Below the pieces are notes generated by a model. It made no database searches and was not told the origin of the DNA. It worked only from the letters and a program-made list of their open reading frames with translations. 64,000 bases of DNA, taken from positions 25,112 through 89,111 of the forward strand of contig NZ_JACBYP010000021.1 of assembly GCF_018982965.1 (NCBI RefSeq), given 5' to 3'. How positions within the stretch are numbered: position 1 is the first letter of the stretch; every line of letters starts with the position of its first letter. A program made the translations under genes and the position numbers. Below, one piece after another: positions 1 through 8,270 of this stretch. The stretch is from Streptomyces mayonensis (GTDB lineage: Bacteria > Actinomycetota > Actinomycetes > Streptomycetales > Streptomycetaceae).

Positions 1-56
1 TGGGGTTCTTCACCTCGGCCTGGGCCGGGTACCACCCAGTAGGTACCCTGCAGACC

Positions 57-1025
57 ATGCGTGCACTTCTCGTGGTCAATCCGGCGGCAACCACCACGAG
101 CGCGCGTACGCGCGACGTGCTGATCCATGCGCTGGCCAGCGAGATGAAGCTGGAGGCGGTCACCACCGAGTACCGCGGCCACGCCCGGGACCTCGGCAGA
201 CAGGCCGCGCAGAGCGACGACGTCGAACTGGTGGTGGCCCTCGGCGGCGACGGCACGGTGAACGAGGTCGTCAACGGCCTGCTGCACGGCGGGCCCGACC
301 CGGAGCACCTGCCCGGCCTCGCGGTGGTCCCCGGCGGTTCCACCAACGTGTTCGCCCGCGCCCTCGGCCTGCCCAACCACGCGGTGGAGGCCACCGGCGC
401 CCTGCTGGACGCGCTGCGCGAGGGCCGCGAGCGCACCGTCGGCCTGGGGCTCGCCTCCGGCACGCCGGGCACGGAGGACGAGGCGGTCCCGGAGCGCTGG
501 TTCACCTTCAACGCCGGACTGGGCTTCGACGCAGGCGTCGTCGGCCGTGTCGAGCAGCACCGCGAGCGGGGCAAGAAGTCGACCCACGCCCTGTACGTCC
601 GCCAGGTGATGCGCGCCCTGGTCGGGGAGCCGCACCGGCGCCACGGGACGATCACCCTGGAACGGGAGGGCGAGGACCCGGTCACCGACCTGGTGCTGTC
701 CATAGTCTCGAACACGTCTCCGTGGACGTTCCTCGGCAACCGTCCGATCTACGCGTCCCCCGAGGCCTCGTTCGACACCGCCCTCGACGTGTTCGGTCTC
801 AGCCGGCTCTCGGCGGGCGCGGTGGCCCGGTATGGCACGCAGTTGCTCACTTCGTCCCCCGAACGCGGACCGCGTGGGCGGCATGCCGTCTCGCTGCACG
901 ATCTGACGGGGTTCACCTTGCATTCGAAGGTGCCTCTCCCCCTCCAGATGGACGGTGACCACCTGGGACTGCGCACCAGCGTGACGTTCACAGGCGTACG
1001 CCGTGCACTGCGTGTGATTGTGTGA
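57..1025 (+). CDS. Diacylglycerol kinase-family lipid kinase
   Basis: Predicted cytosolic/peripheral lipid kinase of the YegS/DgkB (DAGK catalytic domain) family, 322 aa. The N-terminal nucleotide-binding half is clear: VVNPAA at residues 6-11, the phosphate-binding GGDGT at 63-67 followed by VNEVVNG, and PGGSTN at 92-97 followed by FARALGLP. The C-terminal half is the beta-sandwich typical of the family, ending with the LQMDGD stretch that normally lines the active site. Length is normal. The ATG at 57 is used because the family N-terminus begins directly before VVNP. It is followed by a 319-nt gap and then wblE on the same strand. Family assignment is strong; the lipid substrate cannot be read from sequence. 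Confidence 0.9.
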   Translation: MRALLVVNPAATTTSARTRDVLIHALASEMKLEAVTTEYRGHARDLGRQAAQSDDVELVVALGGDGTVNEVVNGLLHGGPDPEHLPGLAVVPGGSTNVFARALGLPNHAVEATGALLDALREGRERTVGLGLASGTPGTEDEAVPERWFTFNAGLGFDAGVVGRVEQHRERGKKSTHALYVRQVMRALVGEPHRRHGTITLEREGEDPVTDLVLSIVSNTSPWTFLGNRPIYASPEASFDTALDVFGLSRLSAGAVARYGTQLLTSSPERGPRGRHAVSLHDLTGFTLHSKVPLPLQMDGDHLGLRTSVTFTGVRRALRVIV

Positions 1026-1344
1026 GCAGAACCGGCTAAAGTCCTTTCACTCGAACGTTTAGGCCAGGGTCCACCCCATGGAAGTACGGCTGTGACCTAG
1101 TCGACACCGAAGAATCAAAAAAAACTTTCCGGAAGGGGTTGTATCCGCCGCCGAGGTTTGCGAGTCTCTTCTTGGCGATCGGGACGGCCCGCAAGACCGG
1201 CCTCCACAGATCACCGGAACCCCTCTTCAAACCACAGGACCACGCCAGGGAACCTGGCGGTAGGCCCTTCCCTTGTCGAGGGATTCGTGAAAGCGTTCAC
1301 ATTCACAAGCAACCCGCACGTAATACCAAGGAGAGGTAGCAGCC
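1026..1344 (+). promoter_or_regulatory. Leader/promoter region of wblE
   Basis: This 319-nt gap holds no credible gene. It contains a short A-rich run at about 1117-1124, rare in this genome, next to a small palindrome (CTTTCCGGAAG). It ends with a purine-rich ribosome-binding site (AAGGAGAG at about 1329-1336) before the wblE start. I looked for a SigR-type promoter and found none with correct spacing. The wblE promoter must lie here, but I cannot place it to the base. Confidence 0.4.
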
Positions 1345-1602
1345 ATGGACTGGCGTCACCGCGCCGTTTGCCGCGAGGAAGACCCCGAGCTCTTCTTCCC
1401 CATCGGCAACACCGGTCCCGCGCTGCTGCAGATCGAGGAAGCCAAGGCCGTCTGCCGTCGCTGCCCTGTCATGGAGCAGTGCCTGCAGTGGGCGCTCGAG
1501 TCCGGTCAGGACTCCGGCGTCTGGGGTGGTCTCAGCGAGGACGAGCGTCGCGCGATGAAGCGCCGTGCCGCCCGCAACCGGGCTCGTCAGGCCTCCGCCT
1601 GA
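1345..1602 (+). CDS. wblE: WhiB-family iron-sulfur regulator WblE
   Basis: An 85-aa WhiB-like protein. The four cluster-ligating cysteines are C9, C37, C40 and C46, spaced C-x27-C-x2-C-x5-C. GVWGG follows at 58-62 and a basic C-terminal tail (KRRAARNRARQ) is suited to DNA contact. The short length and the MDWRHRAVC start match the WhiB1/WblE group rather than WhiB, WhiD or WblA. Known family chemistry: a [4Fe-4S] cluster that reacts with NO/O2 and partnership with the housekeeping sigma factor. A strong Shine-Dalgarno sits just upstream. A factor-independent terminator follows at 1727-1757. The convergent PdtaS-like kinase next door repeats the mycobacterial whiB1/Rv3220c neighbourhood. Confidence 0.93.
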   Translation: MDWRHRAVCREEDPELFFPIGNTGPALLQIEEAKAVCRRCPVMEQCLQWALESGQDSGVWGGLSEDERRAMKRRAARNRARQASA

Positions 1603-1726
1603 CCAGCCGCCCCTACTGACAGCCTCAGCTTGGCGGCGTGTACAGCGCGTACACATCCCCCGCCCCCGAGCCGCAGCGCGCAGTACCCCCCGATGAGCAT
1701 CGGGACGATGCATCGCACGAGCACTG

Positions 1727-1757
1727 GCCCCGGACCTTCACAGGTCCGGGGCTTTTT
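1727..1757 (+). terminator. Intrinsic terminator after wblE
   Basis: A perfect 11-bp stem (GCCCCGGACCT at 1727-1737 with AGGTCCGGGGC at 1742-1752), a 4-nt loop, then five T. It is placed to end wblE transcripts; the convergent kinase gene is separated from it by about 100 nt. Confidence 0.9.
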
Positions 1758-1803
1758 GCTGCCCCTGCCCCGCGCTGCCCCGCACCACCCCGCGCCGAAC
1801 CGC

Positions 1804-1866
1804 ACCGCTGCTCCTCCGGCTACTTCTCCGGCTGCTCCTCCAGCCACTCCTCCGGCTACTTCTCCG
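1804..1866. repeat. 12-bp minisatellite at the kinase 3' end
   Basis: About five degenerate 12-bp units, read on the minus strand as GCCGGAGGAGYN/GCCGGAGAAGTA. The array starts inside the last codons of the kinase gene, and its TAG stop codon is itself part of one unit (GAGAAGTAG). Confidence 0.7.
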
Positions 1867-3328
1867 TGGGAACCGGGATGTCCAGGATCACGCGAGTGCC
1901 GCGGTCGGGAGCCGGCACCGGCACCATGTCGAAGGTGCCACCCAACTCGCCCTCCACCAGGGTGCGTACGATCTGCAGTCCCAGGTTCCCGGAACGGTGC
2001 GGGTCGAAGTCCTCGGGCAGGCCGACGCCGTCGTCCTGGACGGTGACCAGCAGCCGGGCCTCCTTCGTCGTGCCGCCGCGGACCGCGGAGACTTCGACCG
2101 TGCCGGTGTCGCCGTCGCGGAAGCCGTGCTCCAGGGCGTTCTGCAGCACCTCGGTCAGCACCATGGACAGCGGGGTGGCGACCTCGGCGTCGAGGATGCC
2201 GAAGCGGCCGGCGCGCCGGCCGGTGACCTTGCCCGGGGAGATCTCCGCCACCATCGCCAGTACGCGGTCGGCGATCTCGTCGAACTCCACGCGCTCGTCC
2301 AGGTTCTGGGAGAGCGTCTCGTGCACGATCGCGATCGAACCGACCCGGCGCACGGCCTCCTCCAGCGCCTCGCGGCCCCGCGCGGACTCGATGCGCCGGG
2401 CCTGGAGGCGCAGCAGGGCCGCGACCGTCTGCAGGTTGTTCTTCACCCGGTGGTGGATCTCCCGGATGGTGGCGTCCTTGGTGATCAACTCGCGTTCGCG
2501 GCGGCGCAGTTCCGTCACGTCCCGCAGGAGCACCAGCGAACCGATGCGCGTGCCCTTGGGCTTGAGGGGGATGGCGCGGAACTGGATCACCCCGTCGTGC
2601 GCCTCGATCTCGAACTCGCGCGGCGCCCAGCCGCTGGCCACCTTGGCGAGCGCCTCGTCCACCGGGCCGCGGGAGGGGGCGAGTTCGGCGGTGGTCCGGC
2701 CGAGGTGGTGGCCGACCAGGTCGGCGGCCAGGCCCATGCGGTGGTAGGCCGACAGTGCGTTCGGGGAGGCGTACTGCACGATGCCGTCCCCGTCGACCCG
2801 GATCAGGCCGTCGCCGACGCGGGGCGAGGCGTCCATGTCGAGCTGCTGGTTCTCGAACGGGAAGGCGCCGGCCGCGATCATCTGTGCGAGGTCCGAGGCG
2901 CTCTGCAGGTACGTCAGCTCCAGGCGGCTCGGCGTGCGCACGGTGAGCAGGTTGGTGTTGCGGGCGATGACGCCCAGGACGCGTCCCTGGCGGCGTACGG
3001 GGATGGACTCGACGCGGACCGGGACCTCCTCGCGCCACTCGGGGTCGCCCTCGCGCACGATGCGGCCCTCGTCCAGGGCGGCGTCGAGCATGGGGCGCCG
3101 GCCGCGCGGGACCAGGTGGCCGACCATGTCGTCCTGGTACGAGGTGGGGCCGGTGTTGGGGCGCATCTGGGCGACGGAGACGTACCGCGTGCCGTCCCGC
3201 GTGGGGACCCACAGGACCAGGTCGGCGAAGGAGAGGTCGGAGAGAAGCTGCCACTCCGAGACCAGCAGGTGGAGCCACTCGAGATCGGAGTCGTCGAGCG
3301 CGGTGTGCTGGCGTACGAGTTCGTTCAT
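1856..3328 (-). CDS. PdtaS-like sensor histidine kinase
   Basis: A soluble 490-aa sensor kinase with an N-terminal GAF-like region (about 1-150), a PAS-like domain (about 165-280), a HisKA_2 dimerisation/phosphorylation helix and a HATPase_c domain. The phospho-acceptor block is IHHRVKNNLQ at 291-300 (His292). The ATP site shows LTEVLQNALEHG at 391-402, DDGVGLPED at 432-440 and GNLGLQIV at 447-454. No membrane segment is present. The order GAF-PAS-HisKA_2 and the position next to a WhiB1-type gene match mycobacterial PdtaS (Rv3220c), whose partner PdtaR is an RNA-binding ANTAR regulator; no such partner lies in this window. The start is set at MNELVRQ because upstream in-frame sequence is proline/arginine-rich and unlike the family. 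Confidence 0.9.
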   Translation of the reverse strand: MNELVRQHTALDDSDLEWLHLLVSEWQLLSDLSFADLVLWVPTRDGTRYVSVAQMRPNTGPTSYQDDMVGHLVPRGRRPMLDAALDEGRIVREGDPEWREEVPVRVESIPVRRQGRVLGVIARNTNLLTVRTPSRLELTYLQSASDLAQMIAAGAFPFENQQLDMDASPRVGDGLIRVDGDGIVQYASPNALSAYHRMGLAADLVGHHLGRTTAELAPSRGPVDEALAKVASGWAPREFEIEAHDGVIQFRAIPLKPKGTRIGSLVLLRDVTELRRRERELITKDATIREIHHRVKNNLQTVAALLRLQARRIESARGREALEEAVRRVGSIAIVHETLSQNLDERVEFDEIADRVLAMVAEISPGKVTGRRAGRFGILDAEVATPLSMVLTEVLQNALEHGFRDGDTGTVEVSAVRGGTTKEARLLVTVQDDGVGLPEDFDPHRSGNLGLQIVRTLVEGELGGTFDMVPVPAPDRGTRVILDIPVPTEK

Positions 3329-3675
3329 GGAGGGCACGGGGCTGAGCGTACCTGGCGGTACGGACAGCGATCGAAACGAGCCACTCGCCACCGCTCCCCC
3401 GCTCCGACAACGCCCTGGCACGGCCCGGACCCGCTTCGAACGGGCCCCGGAGAACACCCGCGGGCCGCGGCGCCTGGGAGGGACCCTCAACCCTCCCGGC
3501 ACCGCAGCCCGGAGCAACATCGGCCGTGGGGTGTGCGGTCCCGTCGGCCGAAGGACGAGGAGCCGGAGCAGTCAGGGCAGAGAGCCCCGGTTCCTCGGTC
3601 CGCCCTCCTGTGCGGGGAGGGCGGAAGCCTGCGGTCACCTCGCGCGAGCGACACGGTCGGTGTCCTGGCGCCCAT

Positions 3676-3691
3676 TCTGGACTAGACCACT
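3676..3691. promoter_or_regulatory. Distal dre-like DasR operator
   Basis: TCTGGACTAGACCACT fits the dre consensus (ACTGGTCTAGACCAGT) with an intact CTAGACCA core. It lies 290 nt upstream of the nagB start and 348 nt upstream of the kinase start, so its target gene is uncertain. Confidence 0.65.
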
Positions 3692-3796
3692 AAGCGTGTC
3701 CATGCGGTGGACCGTAGTTTTGTCGAGCCTATCGCCGTCGACCCGCGAGGGGGCGGGCCGGACGCGGGCCGTCACCTTTCCCGGTGACACCGGGAG

Positions 3797-3866
3797 CCGT
3801 CCACCCGTCACCCGCGGCCGTCCACCCAGCACCCCGCGCCCGTCCACCCGTCACCCGCGGCCGTCC
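3797..3866. repeat. Short tandem duplication
   Basis: A stretch starting CCGTCCACCCGTCACCCGCG at 3797 recurs with a period of about 42 nt near 3839 and continues into GGCCGTCC in both copies. It lies between the two dre-like sites upstream of nagB. Confidence 0.6.
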
Positions 3867-3902
3867 GCCGTTCCCGCGACCGCGAGGACCCCGCTCTGTT
3901 AG

Positions 3903-3918
3903 ATTGGTCTAAACCACA
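3903..3918. promoter_or_regulatory. dre operator of nagB
   Basis: ATTGGTCTAAACCACA is a good DasR (GntR/HutC) site, 63 nt before the nagB GTG and therefore at the expected promoter position. DasR releases such sites on binding GlcN-6-P in S. coelicolor. Confidence 0.8.
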
Positions 3919-3980
3919 CAGTCACCACATAGCCAGTCCCGGACCCCGGGTGAGTCCTCTCTTCGAAACGGCAGGCCAGC

Positions 3981-4766
3981 GTGGAAGTTGTCATCGTTCC
4001 CGATGCCAAGGCGGGCGGCGAACTCATAGCCGGGGCCATGGCACAGCTGCTCCGGCGCAAGCCCGACGCCCTGCTGGGGGTGGCCACCGGCTCGACGCCG
4101 CTGCCCGTGTACGAGGCACTGGCGGCCAAGGCGCGCTCGGGTGCCGTGGACACCGCGCGGGCGCGGATCGCCCAGCTCGACGAGTACGTGGGGCTGCCCG
4201 CGGAGCACCCGGAGTCCTACCGCTCGGTGCTGCGCCGCGAGGTGCTCGAACCGCTGGGCATCGGCATGGACGCCTTCATGGGCCCCGACGGCACGGCCGA
4301 GGACGTCCAGGCGGCGTGCGAGGCCTACGACGCGGCGCTGGGCGCGGCGGGCGGGGTCGACCTGCAGCTCCTCGGCATCGGCACCGACGGGCACATCGGC
4401 TTCAACGAGCCCTGCTCCTCGCTCGCCTCGCGGACCCGGATCAAGACCCTCACGGAGCAGACCCGCGTCGACAACGCGCGTTTCTTCGACGGCGACATCG
4501 AGCAGGTGCCGCACCACGTGATCACACAGGGCATCGGCACCATCCTGGAGGCCCGGCACGTGGTGCTGCTCGCCACCGGGGAGGGCAAGGCGGACGCGGT
4601 GGCCGCGAGCGTGGAGGGGCCGGTCGCGGCCGTGTGCCCGGCCTCGGCGCTGCAACTGCACCCGCACGCCACGGTCGTCGTCGACGACGCGGCGGCCGCC
4701 AAGCTGAAGCTCGCCGACTACTTCCGGCACACCTACGCCCACAAGCCGGACTGGCAGGGCATCTGA
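3981..4766 (+). CDS. nagB: Glucosamine-6-phosphate deaminase
   Basis: Converts glucosamine-6-phosphate to fructose-6-phosphate and ammonia, the entry point of amino sugars into glycolysis. The 261-aa protein has the family signatures: VATGSTPLPVY at 34-44, the catalytic Asp in QLDEYVGL (D67), and GIGTDGHIGFNEP at 132-144 with catalytic D136/H138/E143. Length is typical of NagB. GTG at 3981 is used since MEVVIV is the conserved N-terminus. A dre site sits in its promoter region, so it should be repressed by DasR and induced when GlcN-6-P rises. It runs convergent with the GH3 enzyme and shares a terminator hairpin with it. Confidence 0.95.
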   Translation: MEVVIVPDAKAGGELIAGAMAQLLRRKPDALLGVATGSTPLPVYEALAAKARSGAVDTARARIAQLDEYVGLPAEHPESYRSVLRREVLEPLGIGMDAFMGPDGTAEDVQAACEAYDAALGAAGGVDLQLLGIGTDGHIGFNEPCSSLASRTRIKTLTEQTRVDNARFFDGDIEQVPHHVITQGIGTILEARHVVLLATGEGKADAVAASVEGPVAAVCPASALQLHPHATVVVDDAAAAKLKLADYFRHTYAHKPDWQGI

Positions 4767-4785
4767 CCCGCCCCGCACGCCCGCG

Positions 4786-4820
4786 CAGGCGCCGGCCCCC
4801 GTGACGGGGACCGGCGCCTG
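4786..4820. terminator. Bidirectional hairpin between nagB and GH3 gene
   Basis: An about 15-bp stem with one mismatch (CAGGCGCCGG side at 4786, CCGGCGCCTG side ending at 4820) and a 4-5 nt loop, midway between two convergent stop codons. It has no T run, as is common in Streptomyces. Confidence 0.75.
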
Positions 4821-4843
4821 TGCCGTTCCGGTGGCAGGAGGCG

Positions 4844-6349
4844 TCAGTGCCCCGTGCCCACGACCGCCTCCGCCGCCGCGCGGCCGCAGACGCGGGCCGC
4901 TCCGTGGGTGGCGAGGTGGAGGGCGCCGCGGGGTGCGGCGCGGGGGACGCCCATCTCGACGACGACCGTGTCGGGGCGGGCCGCGAGCAGGGTGTCCAGG
5001 GCCGCCGCCATCCACGGGTGGCGGTGCTCGTCGCGGACCACGGCGACGACGCGGCGCCCGCCCGCCGCCGTCAGCGCCTCGCGGCCGGCGTCGGGACCGT
5101 TGAAGCTGCCGGTCTCGGTGCCCGGCAGCAGCCGGCGCAGTTCCGCGGCGACGCCCCAGGGCGTCTCGTCGCCGACCGCGATGTTGGCGACGGGGGTGAA
5201 GGCGGCCACGTAGGGCGCCGTGGTGAGCGGGGCGAAGCCGTCGGCGGCGGTGACGCGCAGGGCGCGGCGGGCGGCGCGCAGTCCCACGTCGCCGTCGGGG
5301 GTGTCCCCGGCACCCGTGCCCGACGGGTCCGGCCGGTTCGCGGCCGTCCAGGCGGACAGGGACCGGACGCGTTCCGCCGCGTCGGCCAGCCGCTCCTCGG
5401 GCAGCTCGCCGGAGCGGACGGCCTCGACCAGGGCGTCGCTCAGCCGCCGCACGGTGTCCTCGTCGGACAGGCCGCCGCCCACGCAGATCGCGTCGGCACC
5501 GGCCGCGACGGCCAGCGCGGTGCCGCGTTCGATGCCGTACGTGCCGGAGATCGCCCGCATCTCGATGCCGTCGGTGACGATGAGGCCGTCGTAGCCCAGT
5601 TCGCCGCGGAGCAGCTCGGTCAGGATGCGGCGGGAGAGCGTCGCCGGGCGGTCCGGGTCCAGGGCGGGGACCAGGATGTGGGCGCTCATCACCGCGCGGC
5701 TGCCTGCGGCGACGGCCGCGCGGAACGGGACGAGGTCGCGTTCGGCGAGCACCCCGGCGTCCACGTCGATGAGCGGCACGGCGTGGTGGGAGTCGACGCC
5801 GGTGTCGCCGTGGCCCGGGAAGTGCTTGGTGCAGGTGGCCACGCCGGCCGACTGCATGCCGGTGACATAGGCGGCGGTGTGCCGGGCGACCAGGTCGGTG
5901 TCGGACCCGAAGGCGCGTACGCCGATGACCGGGTTGTCCGGGTTGGAGTTGACGTCGGCGGACGGCGCCCAGTTGAAGTTGACGCCGCTGTCCGCGAGCC
6001 GACGGCCCAGCGCGGCGGCGACCTCCCGGGTGAGGCCCACGTCGTCCACGGCGCCGAGCGCGTGGTTGCCGGGGAAGGAGGAGCCGGTGCGCACCTCGAG
6101 CCGGGTGACGTCGCCGCCCTCCTCGTCGATGGCGACCAGCACGTCCTCGCGCTCGGCGCGCAGCTGTGCGGTGAGGGCGGCGACCTGCTCGGGCGAGGTG
6201 ACGTTGCGGCCGAACAGGGCGACGGACGCCAGGCCCTCGCCGAGGCGGCGCAGCAGCCAGTCGGGGGCGGTGGTGCCGGCGAAGCCGGGCTGGAGGACGG
6301 TGAGCGCGTCGCGCGTGAGGGTGTCGGGGGCCCTGGTCAGGGTCGTCAT
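4844..6349 (-). CDS. GH3 beta-N-acetylhexosaminidase-like hydrolase
   Basis: A 501-aa glycoside hydrolase family 3 protein of the NagZ type, without signal peptide, so probably cytosolic. Visible motifs are IDEEGGDV at 74-81, the mobile-loop KHFPGHGDT at 175-183 with DSH at 186-188 (the His/Asp dyad of N-acetylglucosaminidases), and nucleophile Asp260 in LIVTDGIEM. It lies 8 nt downstream of dasC and is probably co-transcribed with dasBC. It would release GlcNAc from imported chitooligosaccharides, feeding phosphorylated amino sugar to nagB. The substrate is inferred from motifs and the das context. Confidence 0.88.
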   Translation of the reverse strand: MTTLTRAPDTLTRDALTVLQPGFAGTTAPDWLLRRLGEGLASVALFGRNVTSPEQVAALTAQLRAEREDVLVAIDEEGGDVTRLEVRTGSSFPGNHALGAVDDVGLTREVAAALGRRLADSGVNFNWAPSADVNSNPDNPVIGVRAFGSDTDLVARHTAAYVTGMQSAGVATCTKHFPGHGDTGVDSHHAVPLIDVDAGVLAERDLVPFRAAVAAGSRAVMSAHILVPALDPDRPATLSRRILTELLRGELGYDGLIVTDGIEMRAISGTYGIERGTALAVAAGADAICVGGGLSDEDTVRRLSDALVEAVRSGELPEERLADAAERVRSLSAWTAANRPDPSGTGAGDTPDGDVGLRAARRALRVTAADGFAPLTTAPYVAAFTPVANIAVGDETPWGVAAELRRLLPGTETGSFNGPDAGREALTAAGGRRVVAVVRDEHRHPWMAAALDTLLAARPDTVVVEMGVPRAAPRGALHLATHGAARVCGRAAAEAVVGTGH

Positions 6350-6356
6350 GGGTGCG

Positions 6357-7187
6357 TCATCCCTTCACTGCGCCGGCGGTCAGGCCGCTGACGGCCTTGC
6401 GCTGCAGGAAGACGAAGAGAACGAGGATCGGGATGGCGAAGAGGGACGAGGCGGCCATGGTGGCGCCCCAGTCGTCGCCGAACTGGGTCTGGAAGCTGGA
6501 CAGCCACAGCGGCAGCGTCTGGGCCTCGGCGTCCTTGTTGAGGACCAGGACCAGGGCGAACTCGTTCCAGGCGGTGATGAACCCGAACAGCGAGGTGGAC
6601 ATCAGGCCCGGCGCGAGCAGCGGCAGGATGACACGGCGGAACGCCTCGGCGCGGGTGCAGCCGTCGACCATCGCCGACTCCTCCAGCTCCTTCGGCACGG
6701 CGGCGACGAAGCCGCGCAGCGTCAGGATGGTGAAGGGGAGGATCATCATCATGTAGAAGAGCGTCAGCGGCACCAGGCTGTTCAGCATCGACGCGTCCCG
6801 CACGATCATGTACATCGCGATGATCATGACTTCCCAGGGCGCCATCTGGGCCAGCATGAAGCCGATGATGAAGCCGCGCCGCCCCTTGAACCGCATCCGC
6901 GCCAGCGCGAAGGACCCGGCCAGCGCGATGATCAGGGAGAAGACCACGGCGAGGACGGTGACGGTCAGCGAGTTGGTGACGTACGTCCAGAAGTGGTCGA
7001 CGTCGGTCGCGGTCGTGAAGTGCTCGAAGGTGATGTCGGTCGGGATCCAGACCGGGTCCTCCGAGAGGATGTCGCCGGTCGGCTTGAGAGCCGTGGCGAA
7101 CATCCAGTACACGGGGAAGACGAAGCCGATGAACAGGACGACGGCCGTGACGTTGGGCCACAGGCGGCCGAAGAGCGAGCGCTTCAC
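6357..7187 (-). CDS. dasC: Chitooligosaccharide ABC permease DasC
   Basis: A 276-aa inner-membrane permease (MalG type) with about six membrane spans. The cytoplasmic EAA loop that docks the ATPase is ELEESAMVDGCTRAEAFRRV, about 60-70 residues before the C-terminus. The GTG start at 7187 overlaps the dasB stop codon (GTGA), so translation is coupled. No ATPase gene is present; in Streptomyces the shared MsiK ATPase encoded elsewhere serves Das. The much longer open frame upstream is an antisense shadow of dasB. The GH3 gene follows 8 nt downstream. Confidence 0.93.
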   Translation of the reverse strand: MKRSLFGRLWPNVTAVVLFIGFVFPVYWMFATALKPTGDILSEDPVWIPTDITFEHFTTATDVDHFWTYVTNSLTVTVLAVVFSLIIALAGSFALARMRFKGRRGFIIGFMLAQMAPWEVMIIAMYMIVRDASMLNSLVPLTLFYMMMILPFTILTLRGFVAAVPKELEESAMVDGCTRAEAFRRVILPLLAPGLMSTSLFGFITAWNEFALVLVLNKDAEAQTLPLWLSSFQTQFGDDWGATMAASSLFAIPILVLFVFLQRKAVSGLTAGAVKG

Positions 7188-8170
7188 AGCTCGTCCTCCT
7201 CTTGCTTGAGCACGATCCTCAGGTAGTACGCGGTCAGGCCGATCAGGAGCAGGATGGTCAGGGCGGCGATGGCCGCACCCATGCCGTAGTGCTGGTTCCC
7301 GACGCCCTCGACGTAGGCGTAGACGGGCAGGATCTCGGTGAGCCGGTCCGGGCCGCCCTCGTTGATGAGGTAGACCTGCACGAACGCCTTGAAGACCCAG
7401 ATGATCTCCAGGAAGGTCGTGGCGTAGAGGAAGGGCCGCAGGAAGGGCATGGTGACCGTGGTGAAGCTGCGCCAGGCACCGGCGCCGTCGAGGGACGCGG
7501 CCTCGTAGAGCTCCTTGGGGATGGTGGTGGTCGCCGCGTAGAGGTTGATGGCGACGAACGGGATCGACATCCACACGATGAGCAGGGTGACGACGAAGAA
7601 CGTCGACATCTGGCTGCTGGTCCAGCTGTAGTCGGCCATGGAGTGCCAGCCGAGTTTGTCCAGGACCCAGTTGACGACGCCGAAGCGCTGGGCGAACAGC
7701 CACTTGTAGACGGTGGTGGCGGCGACGATCGGCATGGCCCAGGCCAGTACCAGGCCGAACAGCAGGGTGAAGCGCATCCGCTTGCCGAGGCGGGCGAGCA
7801 GCAGGCCGACCAGCGTGCCCAGGAGCATGATCAGGACGACGTTGACCGCCGTGAACAGGATCGAGCGGAGGGTGACCCGCCAGAAGTCCTCGCTGCCGAG
7901 GGTCTCCTTGTAGTTGTCGACGCCGTTCCACTCGGTGACGTGCCGGATCAGCTGCCCCATGTTGAGGTTCTGGAAGGACAGCAGGATGTCCTTCAGCAGC
8001 GGCCAGCCGAGCAGCAGCACGGTGGCGGCGCAGGCGGGCAGCAGCAACAGGTACGGGGCGAGCTCGCCGGCACGGGAGGCGGCTCTCTTCCTCGGCCCGC
8101 CGGTGCCGCCGCCGTCCGTCCCTCGGACGTCGGCCGGGCCTGAGGGCGGCCGTTCGGTCTGCACGGTCAT
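7184..8170 (-). CDS. dasB: Chitooligosaccharide ABC permease DasB
   Basis: A 328-aa MalF-type permease. A basic, Gly/Pro-rich cytoplasmic N-terminus precedes six predicted helices (first span roughly residues 37-60). The EAA loop is ELYEAASLDGAGAWRSFTTV near residue 225. It pairs with DasC as the transmembrane half of the importer for N,N'-diacetylchitobiose delivered by DasA. It is separated from dasA by 100 nt containing a strong hairpin (8218-8261), so dasBC is probably expressed by partial read-through or from its own start. Confidence 0.93.
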   Translation of the reverse strand: MTVQTERPPSGPADVRGTDGGGTGGPRKRAASRAGELAPYLLLLPACAATVLLLGWPLLKDILLSFQNLNMGQLIRHVTEWNGVDNYKETLGSEDFWRVTLRSILFTAVNVVLIMLLGTLVGLLLARLGKRMRFTLLFGLVLAWAMPIVAATTVYKWLFAQRFGVVNWVLDKLGWHSMADYSWTSSQMSTFFVVTLLIVWMSIPFVAINLYAATTTIPKELYEAASLDGAGAWRSFTTVTMPFLRPFLYATTFLEIIWVFKAFVQVYLINEGGPDRLTEILPVYAYVEGVGNQHYGMGAAIAALTILLLIGLTAYYLRIVLKQEEDEL

Positions 8171-8217
8171 GCTCGCGATCTCTCTTCTCGACCTGTGTAC
8201 GTCGACCCGCGTGCGGT

Positions 8218-8261
8218 GGCCGGGGCGGGAGCCGTCAGAATCCGGCTGTCCCGCCCCGGCC
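8218..8261 (-). terminator. Intercistronic hairpin between dasA and dasB
   Basis: GGCCGGGGCGGGA (8218-8230) pairs perfectly with TCCCGCCCCGGCC (8249-8261), and the 18-nt interior can form a second small stem. It lies just after the dasA stop with no T run. It probably attenuates read-through or protects dasA mRNA, giving more binding protein than permease. Confidence 0.75.
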
Positions 8262-8270
8262 GACCCGGTG

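Larger units (their letters stand above)
3329..3980. other. Non-coding regulatory gap between kinase gene and nagB
   Basis: A 652-nt divergent gap. It carries two DasR-type operators (3676-3691 and 3903-3918), a short tandem duplication (3797-3866) and the promoters of both flanking genes. No reading frame here looks like a gene. Confidence 0.6.

Noticed and set aside
1081..1170. SigR promoter for wblE
   Set aside because: GGAAG/GAAT and GTT-like elements are present, but spacings of 20 and 22 nt do not fit the 18-19 nt consensus.
1587..3638. A 683-codon minus-strand frame over the kinase gene
   Set aside because: Arg/Pro/Gly-rich off-frame reading of the PdtaS-like gene.
3797..3866. CRISPR-like direct repeats
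   Set aside because: Only about two copies with continuous homology, no spacer pattern and no cas genes.
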